Part shown: in pieces, positions 8,249 through 17,218 of the stretch | Numbering within the stretch: the first letter of the stretch is position 1 | How the letters are laid out: every line of letters begins with the position of its first letter | NCBI GenBank assembly: GCA_028281945.1 | Contig: JANQIW010000094.1 | Location: 1 to 49,799 of the forward strand | Source: Prochloraceae cyanobacterium PL24a_bin.78 | Lineage (GTDB): Bacteria; Cyanobacteriota; Cyanobacteriia; Cyanobacteriales; JANQIW01 | Length of the DNA stretch: 49,799 nucleotides | Direction: 5' to 3' | The notes under the pieces: generated by a model | What the model was told of the DNA's origin: nothing | Database searches by the model: none | Seen by the model: only the letters and a program-made list of their open reading frames with translations | Position numbers and translations under genes: made by a program

Positions 8249-9682
8249 ATGGAAATTCAAAACAGTATAGAAGAACAAGAAATAGAATCTTCTGAAATCA
8301 CCAACCAATCTTTATTAGAGTCCAAACAACAAAACAATTGGTTTTCTGGAAATCGTGGCTTAATGATCGGCGCAATCCTAGGAATAACAGTAGGATTAGG
8401 AGTATCTAGAGTTTTCAGTGGAGAATCAACAGCAGAATCAACCACAGAATCACAATCAGTCACACCAATAGAAATACAATCCCAATCTCAATCTACCAGT
8501 GTCACTATTGCAACAGCAAGCATCACTCCCATTAGTCGTCAATTAAAAGCAACAGGTAGCGTTACAGCTTATGAATCAATTCCCGTATCATCTCAAGCAA
8601 CAGGTTTACAAATAAAACAAATCTTTGTAGATGAAGGCGATCGAGTTCAACAAGGACAATTATTAGTACAATTGAACGATGCCGTACTTCAAGCCCAACT
8701 AGCCCAAGCCAAAGCACAACAAGAAGAAGCAGAATCCCGTTTAGCAGAATTGCTCGCAGGAACCCGTGAGGAAGAAATTGCCAGAGCACAAGAAAACGTT
8801 GCCATAGTAGAAGCCCAAATCTTAGAAGCAGAATCCAGTTTAGATTTGGCCAACAAAAGAGTAGAGCGTAATTCCAATCTGGAAGCAGAAGGAGCCATCG
8901 CACGCGATCGTCTTGATGAGGTAATGAACCAACAAAAAATTCAAGAATCCGCCATTAGACAAATACAAGCAAGATTGCGAGAAGCCAAACAACAACTACA
9001 AGAATTAGAAAAAGGGCCACGTCCTGAAGTAATTAGCCAAGCAAGAGCACAATTAGCCCATGCCAAAGCCCAAGTACAAATGATCCAAGCTCAATTACAA
9101 GACACTAAAGTAATTTCCCCAGTCAGTGGGATTATTTCCCAAAGACAAGCTCGTGTAGGAGACATTACTAGTTCAAATGAAGAGCTATTTACCATTATCG
9201 AAAATGGACGTTTAGAATTAAGATTATCAGTGCCAGAAACTCAATTATCCTCCATCGCACCAGGACAAAAAGTAGAAATTCAAGCAGATTTCGATCCCAA
9301 TCTTCAATTATTAGGCACAATTCGAGAAATCAATCCCACCCTTGATGAAGAATCTCGTCAAGCAACTGTCAAAGTAGATTTACCTGGAGTGAATTCCTTA
9401 AAGCCAGGAATGTTTTTACAAGGCCTAATTACAACCAAAACATTTCAAACTTTAACTATTCCCATGGGGGCAGTTTTACCTCAATCTAATAATAATGCCA
9501 TCGTTTTTGTGGTTCAACCAGATAATACAGTCAAAGAACAAGTTGTAAATATGGGGGAAATTCTTAAAGACAATCGTATAGAAATAAAAAACGGTTTACA
9601 AAAAAATGATCGTGTAGTAGTTAAAGGTGCACCTTATCTCAAAGACGGCGATCGAATCCAAGAATCCAATTTAGAGAGTTGA
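8249..9682 (+). CDS. RND efflux periplasmic adaptor (HlyD/AcrA family)
   Basis: This 477-residue membrane-fusion protein links an inner-membrane RND pump to an outer-membrane channel. After a hydrophilic N-terminus there is one membrane anchor (about 35-52, GLMIGAILGITVGLGVSRVF). The biotinyl-lipoyl-like half-motif IFVDEGDRVQQGQLLVQL is near 120-145. It is followed by a long alpha-hairpin rich in Ala, Gln and Glu (about 145-270), the second lipoyl half (VISPVSGIISQRQARVGD) and beta-barrel and membrane-proximal domains. The RND permease gene begins 78 bp downstream, so the two form an operon. No outer-membrane channel gene is present. The substrate is unknown. Confidence 0.92.
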   Translation: MEIQNSIEEQEIESSEITNQSLLESKQQNNWFSGNRGLMIGAILGITVGLGVSRVFSGESTAESTTESQSVTPIEIQSQSQSTSVTIATASITPISRQLKATGSVTAYESIPVSSQATGLQIKQIFVDEGDRVQQGQLLVQLNDAVLQAQLAQAKAQQEEAESRLAELLAGTREEEIARAQENVAIVEAQILEAESSLDLANKRVERNSNLEAEGAIARDRLDEVMNQQKIQESAIRQIQARLREAKQQLQELEKGPRPEVISQARAQLAHAKAQVQMIQAQLQDTKVISPVSGIISQRQARVGDITSSNEELFTIIENGRLELRLSVPETQLSSIAPGQKVEIQADFDPNLQLLGTIREINPTLDEESRQATVKVDLPGVNSLKPGMFLQGLITTKTFQTLTIPMGAVLPQSNNNAIVFVVQPDNTVKEQVVNMGEILKDNRIEIKNGLQKNDRVVVKGAPYLKDGDRIQESNLES

Positions 9683-9760
9683 AATAAAAAATTATCCTAA
9701 TCTCAAGGAAAAACTAAAGTTTTAACTTAAAAATTATCAAAATTCTCAAACATAATAATT

Positions 9761-12700
9761 ATGTCATTTCATCTAAGTGCGTTTTCAATTAAGAAACCTG
9801 TATTTACAATAGTTACTTTTTTAATTCTAAGTATAGTAGGATATACATCATTTCTTGGATTAGGAATAGACGATACCCCTAATATAGATGTACCGGTAGT
9901 AAGAGTTAGTGTAACTCAAAGAGGCGCAGGACCTGTAGAATTAGAAACTCAAGTTACCAAAAGAATAGAAGATGCCGTAGCAGGTTTAGGCAATATCGAC
10001 GAAATTCGTTCCACAGTAAACGATGGCTCATCTGTAACCATCATCAATTTTGAGTTAGGGCAGGATACCAACCAAGTCACTAACGATGTTCGTAACAAAA
10101 TCGCTCAAATTCGTCAAGATTTACCAGGAGATATCGAAGAACCTATTGTCGAACGCTTGGAATTTACCGAAGATGATGTGGTGAGTTACGCTGTATCCTC
10201 AGATCTAAGATCGGAGGAAGAATTAAGCGATATCGTCGATCGCAGAATTTCTAGAGAATTACTTAATGTTCCGGGAGTAGCTGAAATTGTACGCCAAGGA
10301 GGAGTCGATCGCGAAATCCGGGTAAATTTAGATCCCAGTCGCTTACTTGCTTATGAAATCACAGCTACAGACGTAAACGATCAAATCCGTAACTTTAATA
10401 TCAACTTATCCGGAGGACGATCGGAAATAGGCGGAGGAGAGCAAAATGTTCGTACCATCGGCAGTGCCAAAACAGTTGAAGATTTAAGAAAATATCGAAT
10501 TGTTTTACCTAATGGTGATACCATCCCTCTTGAGATTTTAGGGGAAGTAGAAGATAGTTTTGGAGATCTTCGACAAGCTGCTTATTTCAATGGATCCCCT
10601 GTGGTTGCTTTTAGAGTATTGCGTAGCTCAGGAAGAAGCGTAGCATCAGTAGAAGAAGGGGTAACCAAAGCAGTTAAAGAATTAGAAAAAACCTTACCTG
10701 AAGATATCAATTTAAATCTTATCTTTACCAGTGCCGATTCCATCCGCAATTCCTACAAAGCCACCATCGATGCCCTAATCATCGGTTGTATCTTAACAAT
10801 CATCACAGTAGGTATATTTTTAAGAGATTGGCGAGTAACCCTAATTACAGCCGCAGCCTTACCCCTATCTATTATTCCCACCTTTGCAGTAATGAATATT
10901 CTCGACTATACCCTCAACGGTATGACATTACTAGCCTTATCCTTAGCAGTGGGAAATCTGGTAGATGATGCTATTTGTATGATCGAAAACATCGATCGAC
11001 ATTTGCAAATGGGGAAAACCCCTTATCAAGCAGCATACGATGGAGCCGTCGAAATCGGTTTAGCAGTAGTAGCTACCACAGCAACTATTGTGGCAGTATT
11101 TCTTCCCGTCGCCTTCATGGGAGGAATACCCGGTCAATTTTTCCAACCTTTTGGGGTAACGGTTGCAGTTTCCACCATGTTTTCTACTTTAGTAGCCACC
11201 ACAGCAACACCCATGTTGAGTGCCTATCTCCTAAAGCCAAAGGATTCCAAAGAAGATTCTAAATTTAATCCTAAGACTGGTAAGACTCGTTTCCAACCCT
11301 ATGCTTCTCTAATTAAATTAGCCCTAAGAAATAGAATAACTACATTACTAATCGCAGTTGCTTTCTTCATTGGTAGCTTACAACTCATACCTTATATTCC
11401 CACAGGATTATTTGCCAGTGGGGATCGAGGCTTAAGTATCCTTACAGTGGAAACACCTCCGGGATCAAAACTCAGCGACATAGTAGAAGTTATGCAAAAA
11501 AGCAATCAACTTTTTCAAGCCAATCCCGCAGTAGAGAGTGTTTTTGCCAGTGCAGGCGATCGAGGAGATCTAAATTCTGGAAGAATCTATGTAAATTTAT
11601 TGCCAGAAGAAGAAAGAGAAGTTTCTCAAAAGGAATTTGAAACCCAAATGCGCTTGGAATTACAGAAAATTCCCGGAGCCAGAATTAGTTTTCGCTCTCA
11701 AGGCGGTGGCGGTGGTAGCAAAGATTTAGAGCTGATTTTAAAAAGTGAAAATAGTGAACTCTTAACTGAAACCGCAAATGCTTTAGAAAGACAAATGGGA
11801 GAAATACCTGGTTTAGTGGAAGTTAGTTCTAGTGTTAATCTCGTTCAACCAGAAATCTTGATCGAGCCGGATATTGAGCGAGCAGGAGATTTAGGAGTAT
11901 CGGTACAAACCATTGCCCGTACGGCATCTCTTGCTTTAATTGGGGATAATGATTTTAATTTAGCTAAATTCAATTTACCCGATCGACAAATTCCCATTCG
12001 AGTACAGATAAATCCAGAACAGCGTGACCAAATTGAAACTCTAAAAAATTTGAAAGTACCAGCTTCTGATGGTTCATTAGTATCAATTTCATCTGTAGCA
12101 GATATTCGTTTAGGTAGTGGGCCTGCAGAGATTCAACGCTTTAATCGCTTTCGCCAAGTAGAATTAACAGCCAACTTAGAAGGTATTTCTTTAGGGGATG
12201 CCGTTGCAGCAGTAAAAGCTTTACCTGCCATGAGTCCTTTACCGGAAGGGGTTTCAGAAGAACCCTCAGGAGATGCGGAAATCATGAGGGATATTTTCGC
12301 CCGCTTTTTAGGTGCATTAGGTTTTGCTATCTTGTCTATTTATGCAATTTTAGTATTGTTGTATAATAATTTCCTTTATCCTTTAGGAATTTTAACAGCT
12401 TTACCATTATCTATTGGTGGAACATTATTAGCATTGTTAATCACCCAGAAAGAATTAGGATTATTTGCCTTAATTGGAATTGTCTTATTAATGGGATTAG
12501 TTACAAAAAATGCCATTTTATTAGTGGATTTTGCTTTAGTGGGTATAGCCGAAGGGAAATCACAGTTTAAAGCAGTGGTAGAAGCCGGTGTTTCACGTTT
12601 GCGCCCAATTTTAATGACTTCTATTTCTACGGTGGCAGGCATGATGCCCATTGCTTTAGAATTTGGTGCTGATGGTGAGACGAGAAGCCCAATGGCTATT

Positions 12701-12862
12701 GCGGTGATTGGTGGTTTTACAACTTCTACTCTTTTAACTTTAGTGGTAGTACCGGTTATGTTTACCTTTGTGGATAATTTCTGTAACTGGTTTTTCAAGG
12801 TATTGAAAGGCAAGAAAAAGGAAGAAAAAGTGCTCATTGGTATTCCACAAGAGGAAATATAA
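9761..12862 (+). CDS. RND family efflux pump permease (AcrB/HAE1-like)
   Basis: This 1033-residue protein is a full-length proton-driven inner-membrane pump. It has the standard RND layout: TM1 at about 13-33, a large periplasmic loop, TM2-6, a second periplasmic loop and TM8-12. The proton-relay residues are present: the Asp pair in NLVDDAICMIEN (D402-D403, matching AcrB D407-D408) and the Lys in LVTKNAILLVDFA (K916). The AcrB-like N-terminus begins FSIKKPVFTIV. It works with the adaptor encoded just upstream and would need an unlinked TolC-like protein. Multidrug or lipid export is possible but cannot be chosen from sequence. A clear terminator follows. Confidence 0.93.
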   Translation: MSFHLSAFSIKKPVFTIVTFLILSIVGYTSFLGLGIDDTPNIDVPVVRVSVTQRGAGPVELETQVTKRIEDAVAGLGNIDEIRSTVNDGSSVTIINFELGQDTNQVTNDVRNKIAQIRQDLPGDIEEPIVERLEFTEDDVVSYAVSSDLRSEEELSDIVDRRISRELLNVPGVAEIVRQGGVDREIRVNLDPSRLLAYEITATDVNDQIRNFNINLSGGRSEIGGGEQNVRTIGSAKTVEDLRKYRIVLPNGDTIPLEILGEVEDSFGDLRQAAYFNGSPVVAFRVLRSSGRSVASVEEGVTKAVKELEKTLPEDINLNLIFTSADSIRNSYKATIDALIIGCILTIITVGIFLRDWRVTLITAAALPLSIIPTFAVMNILDYTLNGMTLLALSLAVGNLVDDAICMIENIDRHLQMGKTPYQAAYDGAVEIGLAVVATTATIVAVFLPVAFMGGIPGQFFQPFGVTVAVSTMFSTLVATTATPMLSAYLLKPKDSKEDSKFNPKTGKTRFQPYASLIKLALRNRITTLLIAVAFFIGSLQLIPYIPTGLFASGDRGLSILTVETPPGSKLSDIVEVMQKSNQLFQANPAVESVFASAGDRGDLNSGRIYVNLLPEEEREVSQKEFETQMRLELQKIPGARISFRSQGGGGGSKDLELILKSENSELLTETANALERQMGEIPGLVEVSSSVNLVQPEILIEPDIERAGDLGVSVQTIARTASLALIGDNDFNLAKFNLPDRQIPIRVQINPEQRDQIETLKNLKVPASDGSLVSISSVADIRLGSGPAEIQRFNRFRQVELTANLEGISLGDAVAAVKALPAMSPLPEGVSEEPSGDAEIMRDIFARFLGALGFAILSIYAILVLLYNNFLYPLGILTALPLSIGGTLLALLITQKELGLFALIGIVLLMGLVTKNAILLVDFALVGIAEGKSQFKAVVEAGVSRLRPILMTSISTVAGMMPIALEFGADGETRSPMAIAVIGGFTTSTLLTLVVVPVMFTFVDNFCNWFFKVLKGKKKEEKVLIGIPQEEI

Positions 12863-12884
12863 TTGTTGATTTTTGCCAAAATTT

Positions 12885-12935
12885 AAGTAGTTAGAGAAAA
12901 TAAATTTTTTATCTTCTTTAACTACTTTATTTTTA
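12885..12935 (+). terminator. Intrinsic terminator of the RND operon
   Basis: AAGTAGTTA at 12885-12893 pairs perfectly with TAACTACTT at 12919-12927, followed by a T-rich tail (TATTTTTATATTTTTTC). It is 22 bp after the pump stop codon. Confidence 0.7.
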
Positions 12936-13095
12936 TATTTTTTCTTATTTTTTCGTAAAAATATAGCAACGTAGAATTGGCAATCTGACTATTTACAAGA
13001 TGAAAATATTGAATTTTGCTTAGTTTTTAAGATATTTTTAGAACCGGATTTAGTATTAGATCATACTCTCAAAATTTTCAAAGTATTGTTTAAAT

Positions 13096-14943
13096 CTATT
13101 GTTTTTGCAAAATTACTAATTCGTGACTACAAGTTTTTAATACACAGATAGGTGCTTTAGATAATTCTTGAAAAACATGATCGGCACAATAGGATTTAAT
13201 TTTGTTGTAATAAAAGCCATTCTCTTCAATTTTAAAAACCACAGCAAAAATACCACCTGGTTTCAAAATCCTGATTAATTCCTCAAAAGCATTTAAAGGC
13301 ACTTGATTTCGGGTAAAAACTCCAGTTGATACTAAACAATCAAAGTTATCATTTGCAAAATCGAGCTTTTTACCTAATTCTGCTTCATGTAAGTTTTGAT
13401 AAATGTTTAACTCTTGGGCAATTAATAAAGATTGTTTACTAAGATCCAAACCTTCTATTTGCTCGAAATTGTATGAATATAACTCTTTTCCTAACATACC
13501 AGTTCCACAACCCACATCTAATATTTTAGAGTCAGTTTTGATGTAAGGTATTAATGAGTAAGCTACATGATTGAGTAACATTGTCCAACCATTTTGGTAG
13601 TGATTTTCATCATAAAATGATGCCCAAGAATCATATTTTTGTTCTATTTCATCTGGATTTTGGAAATGATCTGTTAAACCTGTGGGATAATCTATTTCAT
13701 AACTTTCACGAACTATTTGATATAAAACATCTTTAATAATATAACCCATCAAATTAATATCTTCTGAGCTATAGGATAATGACAATCTGAAGTCACAAGC
13801 ACAAGAAATTACTTTTTCAGTCTTCTCAAGATTGGGAATTTCTGTAAATGAATACTTCCAGTTTTTAAAGTAACGAGCATTATCGAGCCTGCCAAAAATT
13901 TGAATTTTAATTCCTCTTTCTTTTGTTCGTTTAACAAACTCATCTATTTGTGTTGGAGTTAGATTGCAAAGATTAAATTGCATACTATCAGAAACACGAC
14001 TAACTTTTTCCAGAGGAGCAGGGATCTCGATATGATGGACTGGACTTAAGATTTTGGCCAACTGGTGATATTTATCGTTATAACTTTTAATTTGTTGATC
14101 TAAAAGTTTAATTTGTGGTCTGAGAACTGCGGCAGTTAAATTGCTCATTCTCAAACTAAAATTAGGCACATCTGGTTTGATAGATTCAAACAAGCCATCA
14201 TCAAAAGGACGGGCAATATGTTTCTTGTAGAGGTGTTCGTAAGAACCTGCTCCTAAAATACAATAAGCAGCTAGTTTATCATCATCAGTAGCAATTAATC
14301 CTCCTTCTCCAGAATTCAATAGTTTACTACTCTGACTACTAAAACAAGCTATTTTGGCATGAGAGCCTACAGATGTATTACCATTCCATGTTGCTCCCAA
14401 ACTATGAGCGCAGTCTTCTATTAAATAAATACCGTTGCTATCACAAATTTCTTTAATTCGATCCAAATCTGAGATATGTCCTCGCATATGAGAGAGGATA
14501 AAATATTTGGCATCAGGATTTGCTGTTATTTTCTTGGATAAATCATCAAGATCGATGATATATTGAGAATTACATTCTACATAAACAGGAATCCCTCCGG
14601 CATGAACAATACTACTAGGAACTGCTGTAAAAGTAAAAGCATTAGTTAAAACTTTATCTTGATATTTGACTCCTATTGCTTTCAAACTCAAGAAGAGTGC
14701 ACTACCACAAGAATTTACTGCAATTACATATTTAAAGCCAATATATAAACTAAACTCATATTCCAATTTAGCGACTTCATTAACTGATTCATCTTGCAAT
14801 ACTGAATTATCTATATGCTCATTTTCTTCTAATTCTCTTGTGAAATAATAGCGAAACATTCGTCCATTTTTCATTAATTTTACAGCAGTGTCAATACCAT
14901 TTTGAGGCACTGGAGTGGGAAGGTAATCTTTCGTGAAATTCAT
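13096..14943 (-). CDS. Fused DegT/DnrJ/EryC1 aminotransferase and SAM methyltransferase
   Basis: This 615-residue two-domain protein has an N-terminal part (about 1-415) that is a PLP-dependent aminotransferase of the DegT/DnrJ/EryC1/StrS family. It has the cofactor-binding Asp in YLIEDCAHSLGA (D177) and the Schiff-base Lys in FSSQSSKLLNSGEGG (K207). The C-terminal part (about 435-615) is a class I methyltransferase. It has the SAM-binding motif ILDVGCGTG at 474-482, the ribose-binding acid in EGLDLSK (D500) and LKPGGIFAVVF at about 560-570. Stand-alone DegT enzymes usually aminate keto-sugars or cyclitols, and the fused domain would methylate the product or a related substrate. There is no frameshift or internal stop, so the fusion is real. 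No sugar biosynthesis genes lie nearby. Confidence 0.85.
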   Translation of the reverse strand: MNFTKDYLPTPVPQNGIDTAVKLMKNGRMFRYYFTRELEENEHIDNSVLQDESVNEVAKLEYEFSLYIGFKYVIAVNSCGSALFLSLKAIGVKYQDKVLTNAFTFTAVPSSIVHAGGIPVYVECNSQYIIDLDDLSKKITANPDAKYFILSHMRGHISDLDRIKEICDSNGIYLIEDCAHSLGATWNGNTSVGSHAKIACFSSQSSKLLNSGEGGLIATDDDKLAAYCILGAGSYEHLYKKHIARPFDDGLFESIKPDVPNFSLRMSNLTAAVLRPQIKLLDQQIKSYNDKYHQLAKILSPVHHIEIPAPLEKVSRVSDSMQFNLCNLTPTQIDEFVKRTKERGIKIQIFGRLDNARYFKNWKYSFTEIPNLEKTEKVISCACDFRLSLSYSSEDINLMGYIIKDVLYQIVRESYEIDYPTGLTDHFQNPDEIEQKYDSWASFYDENHYQNGWTMLLNHVAYSLIPYIKTDSKILDVGCGTGMLGKELYSYNFEQIEGLDLSKQSLLIAQELNIYQNLHEAELGKKLDFANDNFDCLVSTGVFTRNQVPLNAFEELIRILKPGGIFAVVFKIEENGFYYNKIKSYCADHVFQELSKAPICVLKTCSHELVILQKQ

Positions 14944-15099
14944 TTTAAAGTTTGATGAAGTTTTAAAAATTTAATCAGAATAATATAAAGATCCTATTTT
15001 CCTTTTTATAATTTCTGACAAATCTAAGCAATTATGATAGCAAACTTAATGTAGTTTGTCAAATATGGCTATATATCCGTTAATTATATTATTTTTCTT

Positions 15100-15700
15100 T
15101 AAATAGTGATAGAGATAGAGAATGGGAGATTAGGAGATTGGGTGAATGGGTGATTGGGAGAATGGGAGATTGGGAGTTTCTTGAGATTTGGGAAGACTTG
15201 GGAAGACTTGGGAGAGTCGGGAGAAAAAAAGTGCATCTTATTTACTTATTACTTATTACTTATTACTTATTACTTAAATCAAGGATGGGGAGATGGGAAG
15301 AATGGGAAGAATGGGAAGAATGGGGAGAATGGGGAGATGGGGTGATGGGGAGACTTGGGAGAGTCGGGAGAAAAAAGTGCATCTTATTTACTTATTACTT
15401 ATTACTTATTACTTAAATCAAGGATGGGAAGAATGGGAAGAATGGGGAGATGGGGAGATGGGGAGAATGGGAAGAATGGGAAGAATGGGGAGAATGGGGA
15501 GAATGGGGAGATGGGAAGACTTGGGAGAGTCGGGAGAAAAAAGTGCATCTTATTTACTTATTACTTATTACTTATTACTTATTACTTAAATCAAGGATGG
15601 GGAGAATAAATTTTGGTTAATTATGCTAGATTTAAGATTTTTCAACTCTATCATCCTTAAAGACTCTTTTGATATAATCTCTTGATATAATATGGTGAGA
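15100..15700 (+). repeat. Composite minisatellite inside a dispersed repeat (copy D)
   Basis: Flanks TTTCTTTAAATAGTGATAGA on the left and AACTCTATCATCCTTAAAGA on the right match the block at 49615-49799. Between them are three copies of a unit that opens ACTTGGGAGAGTCGGGAGA, runs through GTGCATCTTATTTACT and four or five TATTACT heptamers, and closes with AAATCAAGGATGGG. The copies are at 15206-15290, 15353-15430 and 15519-15601. They are spaced by arrays of GGGAAGAAT and GGGGAGAAT. The open reading frames across it encode only Met-Gly-Arg or Lys-Asn-Gly repeats and are not genes. Confidence 0.85.
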
Positions 15701-16052
15701 TGGAAAAATAATGAGGCAATGTTTAAGTAGAGTTTAAGCCGAAAGAGTAAGGAAAATAAATTTTTGTTAATTATTGGGATTAAGGATTTTTAAACTTGAT
15801 GATTTTTGTAAAAAATAGGTATTATAGCATTAGTTTGTAGATTAAGACTTTTTGAGACTCCAAAACCTTTAGCAAGATTGAGTTCAAAAAAGTTCATGCT
15901 TCATACCTGATAGCTAATTGTATGTATTGTAATGTAACCCAAGATTTGAGTATGTGGAGGGCTAAATGGAGCAAAGTTATAGTCAACTTGGATTATAAAT
16001 TATAAATTTCAAACTTTTCTTGTCCTAATCTTAGAAGATATAATTAGGGAAA
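15701..16052. other. Gene-free stretch between the minisatellite and the small one-helix gene
   Basis: AT-rich DNA with no supported gene. Part of it (15730-15800, with GGATTAAGGATTTTTAAACTTGATGA) looks like a decayed copy of the dispersed repeat end. A ten-codon ORF with a GGAGG at 15965-15994 was seen but is too short to call. Confidence 0.5.
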
Positions 16053-16199
16053 CTACATTGATAAGTACCATAATATACTTGTAGGTGCGGGGATCATTTC
16101 ACCTCGTAAATCTAGTAATTGAACTAAAATCAGATAACCAATTGCTAATAACAAAGAAATTGCTCCTGTAATGATGGCCACTATTTTTCCTTTTTCCAT
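16053..16199 (-). CDS. Small single-helix membrane protein conserved near petJ-type genes
   Basis: This is a 48-residue ORF starting MEKGKIVAIITGAISLLLAI and ending LRGEMIPAPTSILWYLSM. It has a short basic N-terminus, one membrane helix (about 6-28, IVAIITGAISLLLAIGYLILVQL) and a short tail. The ATG has a GGAG about 10 bases upstream. The composition and the LLDLRGEM(I/V)PAP tail match a small hypothetical protein that I recall from many cyanobacteria. It is not one of the named photosystem subunits I can identify. It lies 199 bp downstream of petJ on the same strand, beyond a hairpin. The function is unknown; a thylakoid or plasma-membrane location is inferred. Confidence 0.7.
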   Translation of the reverse strand: MEKGKIVAIITGAISLLLAIGYLILVQLLDLRGEMIPAPTSILWYLSM

Positions 16200-16324
16200 T
16201 TATTTAAAACTCCAATTAATTTAATTTTTATTATCTTATATTATTATTTTAATAGGTATTTTTGACTCAACCAACAACATAAGATCCTTGATGTAATTAT
16301 TTTTTATAACTTCTATAACTATTT

Positions 16325-16362
16325 CCCTTACTTTCTACAGAAGAAAATAAGAAAAGTAAGGG
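16325..16362 (-). terminator. Stem-loop downstream of petJ
   Basis: CCCTTACTTT at 16325-16334 and AAAGTAAGGG at 16353-16362 form a perfect 10-bp stem with an 18-base loop, 37 bp past the petJ stop. There is no long T run on the minus strand, so it may stabilise or attenuate the transcript as well as end it. Confidence 0.55.
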
Positions 16363-16398
16363 ACATTTATCTTAAATTTTGATTGCTTTTATCAAATT

Positions 16399-16731
16399 TT
16401 ACCAGCCTTTTTCAGATTGCTCAAAAACATAGGCAGCAACATTTTCAATTTGATCAGGCTTTAAACGACCTTTGAAAGCAGGCATAGCACCTTTTCCGTT
16501 GGTAACTTGCTTAACAATAGCTTCAACAGAATCCATACCATATTTTTCTAGATCGCCCTTAGCTAGAGTTTTTGCAGGGTTAACTACATTTTTACCACCA
16601 AGGTGACAAGCGTTACAGTTAGCAGCAAAAACAGCTTTTCCAGCAGCAGCATCACCAGCCATAGCAGGAGCGGTGAAAGTTAATGTTGCAAATGCTAAAG
16701 CTAGCAAAATAAGTGAAATTAGCTTTTTCAA
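16399..16731 (-). CDS. petJ: Cytochrome c6 precursor
   Basis: This gene encodes the soluble lumenal c-type cytochrome that carries electrons from cytochrome b6f to photosystem I or oxidase. The haem-attachment motif CNACH and the axial Met in [10 protein letters not shown] are both present, as is the C-terminal helix [15 protein letters not shown] typical of c6. A signal peptide ([20 protein letters not shown]) ends at AMA before GDAAAGK, giving a mature protein of about 85 residues, as usual. I chose the TTG at 16731 because an AAGAGGAG ribosome-binding site sits just upstream of it. An in-frame ATG at 16782 would add 17 residues that are unlike a signal peptide. In other cyanobacteria petJ is repressed by copper; no plastocyanin gene is in the window. 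Confidence 0.95.
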   Translation of the reverse strand: MKKLISLILLALAFATLTFTAPAMAGDAAAGKAVFAANCNACHLGGKNVVNPAKTLAKGDLEKYGMDSVEAIVKQVTNGKGAMPAFKGRLKPDQIENVAAYVFEQSEKGW

Positions 16732-17218
16732 GATTGTTCTCCTCTTTAGAATTAATTGATCAACCAATCTTATCTTTAACATAAAATTTCGTCTATGTCA
16801 AAATCTCGATCATCAATCTTATAGTCTCTGGCAATTTTGTCTAGGTTTGGCTGGATCAGTAATTTTACTTATTATTTGAAATAAGTTTTATGGAAAATAG
16901 TTGATGAAGATTGTGTTATAATAAAAACTAATCACAATATCATAGTAATGATTATTTTATCAGCTTCTCATAAAAGAAAGAATGGCAATGATTATGAGTT
17001 CAGTATCATTGACTCTGAGAGTGTTTTCTAGAAGATTTTCCTCAAGTAGTTAATACTTGAATATTTTAAGATCAAGTAGTTCATAATTTATCTCCCAAAA
17101 CTAGATTTTTCCTATCTATAATTATGTCAACTGAAAATATTTATAATTAAGCTGATTTTGTCTTGAAGTAAAGATTTATAATTATCTCTCAAATATTTGA
17201 AACTACAAAGATTAGGCG
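16732..17218. promoter_or_regulatory. Divergent petJ/ABC intergenic region with operator-like palindromes
   Basis: This 487-bp region between petJ (minus) and an ABC ATPase gene (plus) contains ACTTATT-6-AATAAGT at 16867-16886, about 136 bp upstream of the petJ start. It also contains CAAGTA-5-TACTTG at 17043-17059 and a direct repeat TCAAGTAGTT at 17042-17051 and 17072-17081, upstream of the ABC gene. These are plausible transcription-factor sites. No regulator is assigned. Confidence 0.4.

Noticed and set aside
8562..8903. Minus-strand ORF of 113 codons inside the RND adaptor gene
   Set aside because: Leu/Trp-rich antisense shadow of the Ala/Gln-rich coiled-coil coding region.
12376..12879. 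Minus-strand ORF of 167 codons opposite the RND pump
   Set aside because: Antisense shadow of a well-conserved pump gene; no family resemblance or ribosome-binding site.
15138..15609. Several overlapping 63-98 codon frames rich in Met-Gly-Arg or Lys-Asn-Gly
   Set aside because: They are read-through of the G-rich minisatellite; there is no ribosome-binding site, and the frames arise from repeat units without stops.
15120..15610. Possible CRISPR array
   Set aside because: The repeated units are adjacent low-complexity words of variable length, without regular repeats and unique spacers, and no cas genes are nearby.
15965..15994. Ten-codon ORF (MEQSYSQLGL) with a GGAGG upstream
   Set aside because: Too short to support without homologues, and no downstream gene on that strand would make it a leader peptide.
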